A DNA stretch of 64,000 bases from Gluconobacter kanchanaburiensis NBRC 103587 (GTDB taxonomy: Bacteria; Pseudomonadota; Alphaproteobacteria; Acetobacterales; Acetobacteraceae): assembly GCF_007988905.1 (NCBI RefSeq), contig NZ_BJVA01000003.1:228715-292714 (forward strand), given 5' to 3'. Positions 42,288-51,434 of the stretch are shown here, in pieces (position 1 is the first letter of the stretch; each line of letters starts with the position of its first letter). A model generated the notes under the pieces. The model saw only the letters and a program-made list of their open reading frames with translations. It was not told the DNA's origin and ran no database searches. The position numbers were made by a program, and so were the translations under genes.

Positions 42288-44381
42288 ATGTTCAGCATGT
42301 CGGCCCTGCTCCTGGCAGGGGTTCTGGGTCTGGGTTCCGTCTCTGCACGGGCGGCCGAAAGTGCGCCTGTTGCGTCCGCGAACGATACCGCGACGCTTGT
42401 CACGGATCGCGATGCGGTCGGGCCGGACCAGCATCTGCGTGTCGGGCTGCGGCTTCAGCTCAAGCCAGGCTGGCATACCTACTGGATCAATCCGGGCGAT
42501 GCCGGGGACACGCCAACGCTGGATGTGACGGCTGAGGGCGGTGCGACGGGCAAGGGGGGGGCGATCCACTGGCCAGTGCCGGTGCGGATCAGTGAGGGCG
42601 GCCTCATGTCCTACGCTTATATTAACGAAGTGACGCTGCCGGAGGATCTGGTTCTCAAGGGTTCCGGCGGGACGACACTTCACGCTCATGCGGAATGGCT
42701 TGCTTGTGCGCAGGTTTGTATTCCTGAGAGTGGTGATTTCACGCTGACGCTTCCGGCTTCCACGGCCGATGTGCCGGAAGGCGGGGCGCAGGCGAGCCTG
42801 TTCCGCAAAGCGGAAGCTGCCATGCCGGTGGCGTCGCCGTTTCCGGCCAGCGTGTCGGGCGGCGGCGTGTTGACCCTTTCGGGCAAGGGGCTGTCTGCGG
42901 CGTCCGTGTCGCAGGCATGGTTCCTGCCGCAGGATGGCGGTGTGATTGATCAGGTCGCGGAACAGCCGCTGCATGTCTCTGACGGCCAGCTGACACTCGG
43001 GCTGAAATTCCTGAAATCGGCGCATCGGGACAAGCCGTTGCTGGGCGTGGTCGTGCTCAAGGATGCGGCGGGGCAGGAAAGCCCGTTGCAGATTGAGGCG
43101 CGTCCGGCCGGGGGAGCGGCTTCGGCCCCGGGGCAGGCCCCTGGTCAGGAGGTGCCGACGGGCGCGGGCTGGCTGCGGGTTCTGTTGTTTGCTTTTGTGG
43201 GCGGTCTGATCCTGAACCTGATGCCGTGTGTGTTCCCGGTTCTCGCGATGAAGGCGCTGTCTCTGGCGAAGATGGGCGGTGCCGGACGGGGGGCACAGCT
43301 TCAGAGCGCGCTGTTTTACACGCTGGGCGTGACGGGAGCGTTCGCGGCGCTAGGTATTGTCATGATCGGGCTGCGTCTGGCCGGGTCTGCGGCAGGCTGG
43401 GGCTTTCAGTTCCAGTCGCCGGGATTTGTGGTCGGCGTGTGCTGGCTGCTGTTCCTGATGGGGCTGAATCTGCTTGGTGTGTTTGAAGTCAGCGCCGGGC
43501 GTTTGGGGCAGGTCCAGACCGGAAGCGGTCGGAGCGGGGACATGATGACGGGCCTGCTGGCGGTTATTGTGGCGACGCCCTGCACGGCGCCGTTCATGGG
43601 CGTTGCCATTGCCGGGGCTCTGGGTGGGCCGCCGGTGATGGGGGTTCTGGTATTCCTGTCGATGGGGCTTGGACTGGCATTTCCGTATATTCTCGTGGCC
43701 GGCGTTCCGGGTGTGGCATCGCGGATGCCGAAGCCGGGGGCCTGGATGGGTATTCTCAAGCAGGTTCTGGCGTTTCCGCTGTTTGCGACCTGTGTATGGC
43801 TGCTCTGGGTGGCGGCAATCCAGCGGGGCGTGACGTTTGTGGCGCTGACGGCCGGGGGTGTTGTGCTTCTGGGGTTTGCGGGCTGGATTTATGGTGTTGG
43901 GCAGCGTCGGTCCATGCTGGAGGGCGGCCGTGGGACGGTGGCGTTCTGCCGGATCGTGGCTGTGCTGTGTGTTGTGGTTTGTGGGGCCGCGTTGGCGCAG
44001 GGACTGCGGGCCGCGCCTGCTCCTGTGGTTACGGGCGCTTCGGAGGCCGGGATCGAGCCGTTCTCGGAGGCGCGTCTGGCCGAGCTTCGGGCGCAGGGCA
44101 AGCCGGTGTTCATCGACATGACGGCATCATGGTGCATCACCTGCATGGTCAATGAGCGTGTGGCGCTGGATGTGCCATCCGTTCAGCAGGCGTTCCGGGA
44201 CCGAAAGATCGTGTTCCTCAAGGGGGACTGGACGAACCGCAATGCGGCGATCGGTGCGTTCCTCAAGGCGCATGGGCGCGATGGTGTGCCGTTCTATATC
44301 TATTATGCGCCGCATCAGGATGGCGTTGTGCTGCCGCAGATCCTGACGCCGGGCATCGTGCTCTCGACGATCGGAAAATGA
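42288..44381 (+). CDS. DsbD-like thiol:disulfide interchange protein
   Basis: A 697-residue protein with a signal peptide, a periplasmic DsbD alpha-like domain (LKPGWHTYWINPGDAG, WLACAQVCIPESGDF) and a polytopic core of about eight helices with MPCVFPVLAMKAL and VATPCTAPFMG. A thioredoxin-like end has the WCITC active site about 85 residues from the C-terminus. It carries electrons from cytoplasmic thioredoxin to periplasmic thiols, for example for cytochrome c maturation. The frame also starts at TTG 42279; I chose ATG 42288. Confidence 0.93.
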   Translation: MFSMSALLLAGVLGLGSVSARAAESAPVASANDTATLVTDRDAVGPDQHLRVGLRLQLKPGWHTYWINPGDAGDTPTLDVTAEGGATGKGGAIHWPVPVRISEGGLMSYAYINEVTLPEDLVLKGSGGTTLHAHAEWLACAQVCIPESGDFTLTLPASTADVPEGGAQASLFRKAEAAMPVASPFPASVSGGGVLTLSGKGLSAASVSQAWFLPQDGGVIDQVAEQPLHVSDGQLTLGLKFLKSAHRDKPLLGVVVLKDAAGQESPLQIEARPAGGAASAPGQAPGQEVPTGAGWLRVLLFAFVGGLILNLMPCVFPVLAMKALSLAKMGGAGRGAQLQSALFYTLGVTGAFAALGIVMIGLRLAGSAAGWGFQFQSPGFVVGVCWLLFLMGLNLLGVFEVSAGRLGQVQTGSGRSGDMMTGLLAVIVATPCTAPFMGVAIAGALGGPPVMGVLVFLSMGLGLAFPYILVAGVPGVASRMPKPGAWMGILKQVLAFPLFATCVWLLWVAAIQRGVTFVALTAGGVVLLGFAGWIYGVGQRRSMLEGGRGTVAFCRIVAVLCVVVCGAALAQGLRAAPAPVVTGASEAGIEPFSEARLAELRAQGKPVFIDMTASWCITCMVNERVALDVPSVQQAFRDRKIVFLKGDWTNRNAAIGAFLKAHGRDGVPFYIYYAPHQDGVVLPQILTPGIVLSTIGK

Positions 44382-44417
44382 TGTCAGGGCAATGAGACAG
44401 GCTCGGGAGGAATGGTC

Positions 44418-44801
44418 ATGAAAGCATGGGTGTTTCTTCCGGGACTGTTTCTGACTGCGCTGATGCCTGTCCTTAGTGTGGCGCAGATTCCTCCGACAAA
44501 TCCGTTCAATGCCGTGAAGATCCTGCCGGGAAACCTCTTCGGGACGCAGGGCGTAGCAGGTTCGGGGACGGGTGAAGAAATTCGCGTCGTGGGACATCGC
44601 CGGGCGCCCTCGGTTTTCTTCGCCTCGCCGATCATGACGCGCTATTTTGAAGACGGTCATACGGAGAGCCGGGTCACCCTTTGGAAGGGTATGACGGCTC
44701 GTCTGAAATTTGGGCGAGATCTGGATCATGATCCCGTCACAGGCACCAATACGTCGCGGTTTGGCGAGGCCTATGGAATGTCCTCGCCGTTGTTGCCGTG
44801 A
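44418..44801 (+). CDS. Small exported protein of unknown function
   Basis: A 127-residue protein with a signal peptide (about 1-22, ending SVAQI). The mature part has a GEEIRVVGHRRAP segment and no Cys, and no family is recognised. ATG 44418 follows GGGAGG at 7 bases; ATG 44412 is in frame but too close to it. It lies about 30 bases after the DsbD-like gene on the same strand and may be its partner or target, but this is inference. Confidence 0.6.
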   Translation: MKAWVFLPGLFLTALMPVLSVAQIPPTNPFNAVKILPGNLFGTQGVAGSGTGEEIRVVGHRRAPSVFFASPIMTRYFEDGHTESRVTLWKGMTARLKFGRDLDHDPVTGTNTSRFGEAYGMSSPLLP

Positions 44802-44807
44802 TAGGGG

Positions 44808-45338
44808 TCAGCGGCCCGTGTTGCGCGGATCGTCCTGCGGATTGACGTAGGCCATGCTGAACGGCCCCGTTCCTGAGACCTGAAGCACGGCCCCTTGGCG
44901 TCCTGCCTTAATGGCGTGGGGTACGTTGACCGGCAAATGGACAAAGCCGCCTGGTCCAAGTGTGCGTTGCTGCGTCGCGTCGATGTTCTGCCCCACGAAA
45001 TGCTGGATATTGCCGCTGATGACAGTCAGCATTTCATCCAGATTATGGGTGTGGGGCGGGATGAACGATCCTGCGGGCATCATGACGCGCAGGGTGAATG
45101 GGCCTGGCTTGCTGGTATCGCCGGTCAGGACGGCCATTTTTGTTCCATGCGGGAACATGACAGGAGCGGGTTGCCATTTCACGGCATCCGAGCTCGGAAT
45201 GATGGTGGCGGCGGACTGGTCCGACGCGATTTCCGTCGGAACCGGGGCGCTGTGCGCGAGCGGTGTCACAATGAGCGTTGTGCAGAGCAGCAGGGCTGAG
45301 CTGGCGAAATACTTTTTTGAAATATTGCAGGGGGGCAT
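44808..45338 (-). CDS. Exported cupin-domain protein
   Basis: A 176-residue protein with a signal peptide (about 1-30, ending AHSAP) and one cupin domain: GSFIPPHTHNLDEMLTVISG carries the HxH...E metal motif 1, and LGPGGFVHLPVNVPHA carries motif 2. It is therefore a metal-binding periplasmic beta-barrel, possibly a dioxygenase, isomerase or sensor. ATG 45338 follows CGGAGGAG. It is downstream of the TonB receptor on the same strand. It is a stronger cupin match than the one at 544-1089. Confidence 0.82.
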   Translation of the reverse strand: MPPCNISKKYFASSALLLCTTLIVTPLAHSAPVPTEIASDQSAATIIPSSDAVKWQPAPVMFPHGTKMAVLTGDTSKPGPFTLRVMMPAGSFIPPHTHNLDEMLTVISGNIQHFVGQNIDATQQRTLGPGGFVHLPVNVPHAIKAGRQGAVLQVSGTGPFSMAYVNPQDDPRNTGR

Positions 45339-45416
45339 AGGGATCTCCTCCGTTTCGTAGGGCGTATGCGTGCCGCCTTGCGGCAACGCATTGGAGGAGA
45401 GTCGGTTCGGAATGCA

Positions 45417-45444
45417 GGGACAGGAACCGGCGGTTTCCCGTCCC
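45417..45444 (-). terminator. Hairpin after the TonB receptor gene
   Basis: GGGAC and GGAACC pair with GGTTTCC and GTCCC around a short loop, with bulges. It lies just downstream of the TonB receptor stop at 45451 and has no T run. A second hairpin (TGCGT/ACGCA) lies at 45367-45390. Confidence 0.4.
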
Positions 45445-45450
45445 GCAGGA

Positions 45451-47799
45451 TCAGAAGGCAGTGGAGACCGTTCCGGTCATGGTGAAGCGCGGGGCGACCA
45501 TGAAGGAGTTTCCGTAGCCGGTATAGGACGCCATGTTGCCGCTGTAGACCGTGCTCGGGTCTTTGGCGCTGTAAACCGCGCCCATGGCGCCGGTACGGAC
45601 GACAGAGCCCGTGAGGTTGGTGAAGTTCAGGCGGAATGTCGGGGATTGTGCGAACATGAAGGGCTTGAAGTGATAGCCCATCGAGAGCGTGTCGGTGACG
45701 TAGCCCGGAATGCGCTGGTCGCCCGCGATGCTGACGGATTGCGGGCCGGTATAGTGGACCGAGCCATTCGCGAAGAAGCCCTTATAGGTGTAGGTCAGGC
45801 CGAAATTCGCAATGACATGCGGGGCCATGACGGCCTGCGTGCCTTTGGAGTGCAGCATCGTGTTTAGATACGGATCGAAGACGTTGCTGTCCTGTGAGGC
45901 GTGCAGGTATTCAACCGAGGCGTACGGGCTGAAACCATGGATCGGGCGTGCGGCGACCATCACGTCAAAGCCACGCATCTGCTGGCTGCCAATATTGAAC
46001 GGCTTGTAGCTGTTCATGCCGACATACTGGTCCACGATGCGGTTCGTGACGTTGTAGTTGAAGAAGGCGACGTCCGCGATGATATGGTCGTCGTGGTAGC
46101 GGTAGCCGAGTTCTTCCTTGATGGAATACTGGTTTTTGGGGATCGCAACACTGGTATACAGCCAGCCGAGATCGACAGCGCTGGGCTGACGGTAGTCGCC
46201 TTCGACGTTCAGGTAGATCTGGCTGTTGTTATTGATGCGATAGCCGATCGAAAGCTGCGGCAGCGGTGCGGTGCGGTTGGCTTCCTGATGGCCGTAATAG
46301 TCCTTGTTCCAGATGTTCGTCATGACAAATTTGAACCCGGCGTCCACCGTCAGGTGGTCGTTGAAATATTTGGCGGTGTCATGCACGAACAGCGAGTGGA
46401 TTTCGTAACCGGCCGTCTGTTTGTCGCCAGCGGAAACCTGGTACGCGGCCCAGTTGGGGCTTGGTGCGTTGCCGTCCGCCATCTGGTAGCTGGTGGGGTA
46501 GGACTGGATCGTCTGGGTGTTTTCATACCAGTAGCCGACCGAGAACGTGTTGTGGCGGTCGATCTCCCAATTGAGTTTCGCAACCGTTCCGACCGAGCGG
46601 TATTCGTTCTGTAGGAAGTAGCTGGTCAGACCGCGTGTGGCGCCGCTTGAATCGGTTGTGGTGCCATCAGGCGACGCGTCCCAGCCTTGTCCGAAGCTGA
46701 AATAGGGATGGATATCGAGCGACAGGCGCGAAGGTAGCGCGATATGGACCGGAGCCGAGATGAAGATCTGGTTCCAGTGATCGTTGTTGTTGCCCCAATA
46801 GTTGTTGCTCTTACGATTATCCGTTCGGCCATAGCCCTGACCGGTGTGTTTGTAGCGGAAGAACTGGTCAGAGGTGGGGTAGTTGTCGATGATGAAATCG
46901 GCGGAGTTCCAGGAGAGGAAGAATTTGGCGTTGGAGCCGTTCTTCCAGTCTTTCTGCAAACCAAAATCGATATGTTTGCGCTGGTTGATGCCAGCGCCCA
47001 TCCACGAGCGGGCATGCGTGTTGGAGAATGAGAAATAGCCGCGGACGCCGCTATGTCCGATCTCGCCGGATTCGAGGCGGATGAACTCGCGCGACAGGTT
47101 ATTGGTGCCGTAGGAGAAGTCGATCAGGCCGCCGCGCTTCTGCGACGGGGTGCGGGTTTCCTCGGCCATGACGCCACCGGCTGCCGACATGACGGGAAGA
47201 TCCGTTGCGGAAGAACCTGGCGTGACACTGACGCTCTCGAGGTTCTCGGAATCGACGTTTTCGCTCAGATATTTGGCTGCTGCTGCGGGGGCGCCGTCCA
47301 CCATCAACCCCATGTCGAGATCGGTGAGACCACGGGACTGGATCTGTCCGCCTTCCATGCCTGACGAATCCGGTGTCGTAACATTGAGGCTCGGCAGGTT
47401 CTGGATCAGGTCGAGCGCCGTGCTGGTCGGCGCGCGCATGTTGATGAATTCTTTAGTGACGGTCTGCACGGCGTGTGGCGCGGTTTCGACGCGCATCATG
47501 CCGCCACCACCGTTCAGGGCGCGGCGCGAGGATGTGACGGAGACCGTTTCGGTAGCGGAGGCATTCAGGGCGTGTGGCACTACATGCGCGCCCGCCGAGG
47601 TCGCATGGGAGGGAGCTGACGGTGCGTGAGAACGGAGACGGGAGGAGGCGCGAGAGGGAGCATGGTGACGCGGCAGGGGATGTTTTGTGGCCTGTGCGGC
47701 GCGGGCCGTGGTGCCAAGGACTCCAAGCATGCTGCCTGCAAGGCAGGTGAGTGCGAGGAGCTGACGTCGATAACCCGATGACGAACGAATGTCTTTCAT
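45451..47799 (-). CDS. TonB-dependent outer-membrane receptor
   Basis: A 782-residue receptor with a signal peptide (about 1-35) and an unusual His/Pro/Ala/Ser-rich stretch (about 36-85). A plug domain follows (about 90-220: VTKEFINMRAPTSTALDLIQ, GGQIQSRGLTDLDMGLMVDGAP, SVSVTPGSSATDLPVMSAAGGVM), then a large 22-stranded barrel ending in phenylalanine. No TonB box is obvious, and the ligand cannot be told from the sequence. No Fur box was seen upstream. A cupin gene follows on the same strand. Confidence 0.92.
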   Translation of the reverse strand: MKDIRSSSGYRRQLLALTCLAGSMLGVLGTTARAAQATKHPLPRHHAPSRASSRLRSHAPSAPSHATSAGAHVVPHALNASATETVSVTSSRRALNGGGGMMRVETAPHAVQTVTKEFINMRAPTSTALDLIQNLPSLNVTTPDSSGMEGGQIQSRGLTDLDMGLMVDGAPAAAAKYLSENVDSENLESVSVTPGSSATDLPVMSAAGGVMAEETRTPSQKRGGLIDFSYGTNNLSREFIRLESGEIGHSGVRGYFSFSNTHARSWMGAGINQRKHIDFGLQKDWKNGSNAKFFLSWNSADFIIDNYPTSDQFFRYKHTGQGYGRTDNRKSNNYWGNNNDHWNQIFISAPVHIALPSRLSLDIHPYFSFGQGWDASPDGTTTDSSGATRGLTSYFLQNEYRSVGTVAKLNWEIDRHNTFSVGYWYENTQTIQSYPTSYQMADGNAPSPNWAAYQVSAGDKQTAGYEIHSLFVHDTAKYFNDHLTVDAGFKFVMTNIWNKDYYGHQEANRTAPLPQLSIGYRINNNSQIYLNVEGDYRQPSAVDLGWLYTSVAIPKNQYSIKEELGYRYHDDHIIADVAFFNYNVTNRIVDQYVGMNSYKPFNIGSQQMRGFDVMVAARPIHGFSPYASVEYLHASQDSNVFDPYLNTMLHSKGTQAVMAPHVIANFGLTYTYKGFFANGSVHYTGPQSVSIAGDQRIPGYVTDTLSMGYHFKPFMFAQSPTFRLNFTNLTGSVVRTGAMGAVYSAKDPSTVYSGNMASYTGYGNSFMVAPRFTMTGTVSTAF

Positions 47800-47995
47800 G
47801 CGGCCGCGCTCCTGTCCTGTCGAAACGAATGGTTCACGTTAGAAACGGTATTTATTCGAAACGTGGATGTAAAACGGATGGCCTATCTGCATCAAAGATA
47901 AAATGAGGGGCAATGCATTGCCGTTTTTAGGGTGGTGCAAAAATGTGACAGTTCATGTCTGGTGCGGGGGTTAGCCGCGCCAGGTCTGCAAAGGG
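47800..47995. other. Intergenic region with palindrome
   Basis: Between the TonB receptor start and the end of the LysR gene. GGCAATGCATTGCC followed by GTTTTT near 47911-47930 looks like a terminator in the plus direction, although no plus-strand gene precedes it; it may end the LysR transcript on the other strand. Confidence 0.4.
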
Positions 47996-48904
47996 CTACT
48001 GTGCAGGAGGAGACAGGAACTCTTTTTCGAGTTCGGAAATTACCAGTCGCGCTGCGCCGGAGAGCTGCCGGGAATGGTCGACACACAGTGCCAGTGTCAG
48101 GGGGGCGAGGTCGTGATTTGAGATCGGAATGAAGGCCAGTTCTCCGCGCGTAACTTCGTCCATGACGTCTAGGGCGCTCAGGATTCCCAGGCCGATCCCC
48201 TCGCGGATCAGAGACTTGATCATCTGAATGTTGTCTGAGGCGGCAGCAGCATGGATGTCGAGATTGCTGTCGATTTCAAGAATTTCGATCTGTCGATGAA
48301 GTGCGAGCGGGGGTTCCGGCATGATCATGGGGTAATCCATCGCCAGACTGAAACGGGCGCTTTTCCGGTCTGCGACGGGATGATTGGGCAGACATACGAA
48401 GCCGAGCGGAAAATCCTTGTGGGCGCGGACGAGAAGGCCCTTGGCATGTGTCGGGTTGAGGAGGAGTGCTACATCGACCGAGCCGTCGATCAGGGTGCTC
48501 TGGATGCGGCTGTTGTCGAGAACATGAGTCGATATCGTAATGCCGGGATGGGTCGTGCGCATGGCGCGCAGCAGACGGGGGAGAAAGCCCCGCGTCAGGG
48601 CGTCGGGGATTGCAATATCCACTTGTCCGCGACGCAGTCCGCGCATGTCCTCGATTTGAACGCACATATTGGTCAGGTCCCGCGACCATTGCTTTCCGTG
48701 CGCATAGAGTAGTTCACCTGTGGCGGTGAGGCGCAGGCCGGTGGGGAGGCGTTCGAACAGCGGTGTGCCGAGGGATTCCTCACCTTGCAGGATCTGCCGG
48801 TCGATGGCGGATGCTGCAATGCGTAGATGTTCCGAAGCCCGGCGGATGGAGCCATGCTGGGCAACGGCGAGGAAGTAGCGCAGGAAGCGTGAGAAGACAG
48901 GCAT
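47996..48904 (-). CDS. LysR-family transcriptional regulator
   Basis: A 302-residue LysR regulator: an N-terminal winged helix (SRFLRYFLAVAQHGSIRRASEHLRIAASAIDRQIL in parts, LFERLPTGLRLTATGELL) and a periplasmic-binding-like effector domain. ATG 48904 is chosen over the longer frame, since the helix-turn-helix starts directly after it. It is divergent from the purine catabolism operon (170 bases between starts), so it probably senses urate or another purine intermediate. A perfect 16-bp palindrome lies in the shared promoter. Confidence 0.92.
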   Translation of the reverse strand: MPVFSRFLRYFLAVAQHGSIRRASEHLRIAASAIDRQILQGEESLGTPLFERLPTGLRLTATGELLYAHGKQWSRDLTNMCVQIEDMRGLRRGQVDIAIPDALTRGFLPRLLRAMRTTHPGITISTHVLDNSRIQSTLIDGSVDVALLLNPTHAKGLLVRAHKDFPLGFVCLPNHPVADRKSARFSLAMDYPMIMPEPPLALHRQIEILEIDSNLDIHAAAASDNIQMIKSLIREGIGLGILSALDVMDEVTRGELAFIPISNHDLAPLTLALCVDHSRQLSGAARLVISELEKEFLSPPAQ

Positions 48905-49019
48905 GGAGTACTGCTCTCTTTTTGCGAACGGAAGATACGTTTTTCTGGAGTATACGCCCTCATGGCGGTGTGAAACTATCCCGCCAGACAGGGGTATTGT
49001 CATTTTGTTGCGAAAAATG

Positions 49020-49035
49020 AGGACAGCGCTGTCCT
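49020..49035. promoter_or_regulatory. Perfect 16-bp palindrome upstream of the purine operon
   Basis: AGGACAGCGCTGTCCT is fully symmetric. It lies 40 bases before the FAD monooxygenase start, in the gap shared with the LysR gene, and is a candidate operator. It does not look like a LysR T-N11-A box. Confidence 0.5.
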
Positions 49036-49074
49036 GATGATGCCGTTTTCTGCCGTATTTTGGGATTCTATCAC

Positions 49075-50520
49075 ATGACGTCCACCGTTTCTTCTGTCGA
49101 GGCTCTGGACGCGCTTTCGGAGCGCGTGCGGGAGGATCTGGCGAAAATCCGTTATGCGACGGGCAACTGGAGCCTGACGCAGGACCGGGACGGGGAAGCG
49201 GTTCTGGATGTGGCGATCATCGGTGCGGGGCAGGGGGGCATTACGTCGTGCTTCGGGCTGCGGCGGCAGGGTGTGACCAATGTGCAGGTCTTTGAAAAAG
49301 CGGCGAAAGGCGGCGAAGGTCCGTGGGTGACGTTTGCGCGTATGATCACGCTGCGTACGCCCCGGCACGTCACGGGGCCGGATCTGGGTATTCCCAGCCT
49401 TACGCCGCAATCCTGGTTCGAAGCGCGTTACGGGGCGCAGGCCTGGGAGGATCTGGACAAGATTTCCCGTCATGACTGGCAGGCCTATCTGGATTGGGTG
49501 CGGCAGACGCTCGACATCCCGGTCGTGAACGATCAGGAGCTTGTGCATGTTGGCTGGGACGAGGGGCTGCTGCGGCTGACATTCCGCAATGCGGCCGGTC
49601 AGGAAACGGTGCGTCTGGCGCGGCGGATGGTGCTGGCGACGGGTATCGACGGCGGCGGGACATGGTATGTGCCGTCCTTTATTTCCGAGACGCTACCGAA
49701 ATCCGTTTATGCCCATACGCATGAAGACATTGATTTTGAAGCCCTGAAGGGCAAGCGGATTGGTGTTCTGGGGGCCGGGGCCTCCGCGTTCGATAATGCG
49801 GCGACGGCGCTGGAAAAGGGCGCGGGTCGGGTGGATCTGTGCCTGCGTCGGGCGAAGATCCCGGCGATCAATCCGTATCGCTGGATGGAAAATGCGGGCT
49901 TTCTCGCGCATTTCTCGGAACTGCCGGACCTGACGCGCTGGCGTTTCATGCTGCAGATTTACAGCCTGAACCAGCCGCCGCCGCAGGACACGTTCTGGCG
50001 CTGCCGCCGTCATGAGAATTTTGCTTTCCATCCCGGAACGCCCTGGACGGCAACGCGGATGGACGGCGACGAGATCGTGGTGACGACGCCGCAGGGCGTG
50101 ATGCGCTTCGATTTCCTGATTATCGGGACGGGGTTCACGATTGACCTGTCGCAGCGTCCGGAAACGCGGGATTTTGCGTCTTCGGTGATGCTGTGGCGCG
50201 ATCATTTCACGCCGCCTGCGGGGGAAGATAGTGCACTTCTGGGGAGCCATCCCTATCTGGGGGCGCGGTTCCAGTTCGTGCCGAAAGACAAGGCCGATCC
50301 GAAGGCACCGATGCTGGCGAAGATCTACAATTTCACGTTCGGAGCCATGCCGAGCATGGGGCTTTCGGGCGCGTCCATCAGCGGGATGCGTTTCGGTGTG
50401 GAGAAACTGGCGCGGGGCATTGCGCGCGATCTGTTCGTCGAGGATGGCGACAGGCATCTGGAAAGCCTGCTGGCTTACGACACGGAAGAACTTGTCAGTC
50501 TCGATCCGCCGGTGCTTTAA
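49075..50520 (+). CDS. FAD-dependent monooxygenase, probable urate hydroxylase (HpyO-like)
   Basis: A 481-residue flavoprotein with an FAD site VAIIGAGQGG at about residues 46-55, a GGEGPWV segment, and a second dinucleotide site GKRIGVLGAGASAFDNAA near residue 225, as in flavin-dependent monooxygenases. It is first in an operon with puuE, uraD, uraH and an NCS2 permease, which covers every step from 5-hydroxyisourate on, but no classical uricase, PuuD or HpxO-like gene is present. The FAD monooxygenase named HpyO in Xanthomonas is the known precedent, so I infer urate to 5-hydroxyisourate. The family match is unverified. Confidence 0.65.
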   Translation: MTSTVSSVEALDALSERVREDLAKIRYATGNWSLTQDRDGEAVLDVAIIGAGQGGITSCFGLRRQGVTNVQVFEKAAKGGEGPWVTFARMITLRTPRHVTGPDLGIPSLTPQSWFEARYGAQAWEDLDKISRHDWQAYLDWVRQTLDIPVVNDQELVHVGWDEGLLRLTFRNAAGQETVRLARRMVLATGIDGGGTWYVPSFISETLPKSVYAHTHEDIDFEALKGKRIGVLGAGASAFDNAATALEKGAGRVDLCLRRAKIPAINPYRWMENAGFLAHFSELPDLTRWRFMLQIYSLNQPPPQDTFWRCRRHENFAFHPGTPWTATRMDGDEIVVTTPQGVMRFDFLIIGTGFTIDLSQRPETRDFASSVMLWRDHFTPPAGEDSALLGSHPYLGARFQFVPKDKADPKAPMLAKIYNFTFGAMPSMGLSGASISGMRFGVEKLARGIARDLFVEDGDRHLESLLAYDTEELVSLDPPVL

Positions 50521-50534
50521 GAAGGGAAACGCCC

Positions 50535-51434
50535 ATGACGCAGGACAGCTATCCGCGGGACATGATCGGCTATGGCCGCACGCCGCCTGACCCTAAATGG
50601 CCGAATGGCGCGCGTATCGCTGTGCAGTTCGTCATCAATTACGAGGAAGGGGCGGAGAATTCGGTTCTGCATGGGGATGCGGGATCGGAAGCGTTTCTGT
50701 CCGAAATGGTGGGCACGAAATCCATCATTGGCGCGCGCTGTGCGCAGATGGAGAGCCTGTACGAATATGGCAGCCGGGCCGGGTTCTGGCGTCTGCGGCG
50801 GCTGTTTGATGACGCCGGGATGCCGGTGACGGTGTTTGGTGTGGCGAAGGCGCTGGCCCGTAATCCGGATGCGGTGGCGGCCATGAAGGAGAGCGGCTGG
50901 GAGATTGCGTCTCACGGTCTGCGCTGGATTGATTATCAGGATTTTCCCGAAGATGTGGAGCGGGCGCATATCCGCGAGGCGATTGCGCTGCATACCGAAG
51001 TGACAGGTGAGCGGCCTCTGGGCTGGTATCAGGGGCGTACGAGCCCGAATACGGCGCGTCTGGTCGCGGAGGAAGGCGGGTTTGTTTATGACGCCGATTC
51101 CTATGCGGATGATCTGCCGTATTATGATCGGACCAATGGTCGGGCGCAGTTGATCGTGCCCTATACGCTAGACGCGAATGACATGAAGTTCGCGGCGCTG
51201 AACGGTTTTACGGAAGGTGAGCAGTTTTTTACCTATCTGCGCGATGCGTTCGACATGCTGTATCGTGAGGGCGGACGGATGATGTCGGTCGGGCTGCACT
51301 GTCGTCTGGCGGGCAAGCCGGCGCGGGCGATGGGACTGCTGAAATTTCTGGAGCATATTCAGAAGCGCGAAGGCGTGTGGGTGGCGACGCGGCTGGACAT
51401 TGCGCGGCACTGGCAGTCTGTGCATCCGGCATGA
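50535..51434 (+). CDS. puuE: Allantoinase PuuE (polysaccharide deacetylase fold)
   Basis: A 299-residue PuuE-type allantoinase, which hydrolyses allantoin to allantoate. It belongs to the NodB/polysaccharide deacetylase fold rather than the urease-like amidohydrolases. YPRDMIGYGRTPPDPKWP near the start, VQFVINYEEGAENSVLHGD and GARCAQMESLYEYGSRAGFWRL are the PuuE hallmarks, with the EIASHGLRWIDYQ motif. It lies 14 bases after the FAD gene and overlaps uraD by ATGA (51431-51434). Confidence 0.96.
   Translation: MTQDSYPRDMIGYGRTPPDPKWPNGARIAVQFVINYEEGAENSVLHGDAGSEAFLSEMVGTKSIIGARCAQMESLYEYGSRAGFWRLRRLFDDAGMPVTVFGVAKALARNPDAVAAMKESGWEIASHGLRWIDYQDFPEDVERAHIREAIALHTEVTGERPLGWYQGRTSPNTARLVAEEGGFVYDADSYADDLPYYDRTNGRAQLIVPYTLDANDMKFAALNGFTEGEQFFTYLRDAFDMLYREGGRMMSVGLHCRLAGKPARAMGLLKFLEHIQKREGVWVATRLDIARHWQSVHPA

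Noticed and set aside
40602..43025. 807-codon minus-strand open frame
   Set aside because: It runs opposite the PRISE reductase and DsbD genes and in another frame of the HxlR gene; all three are clear families, so this is an antisense artefact.
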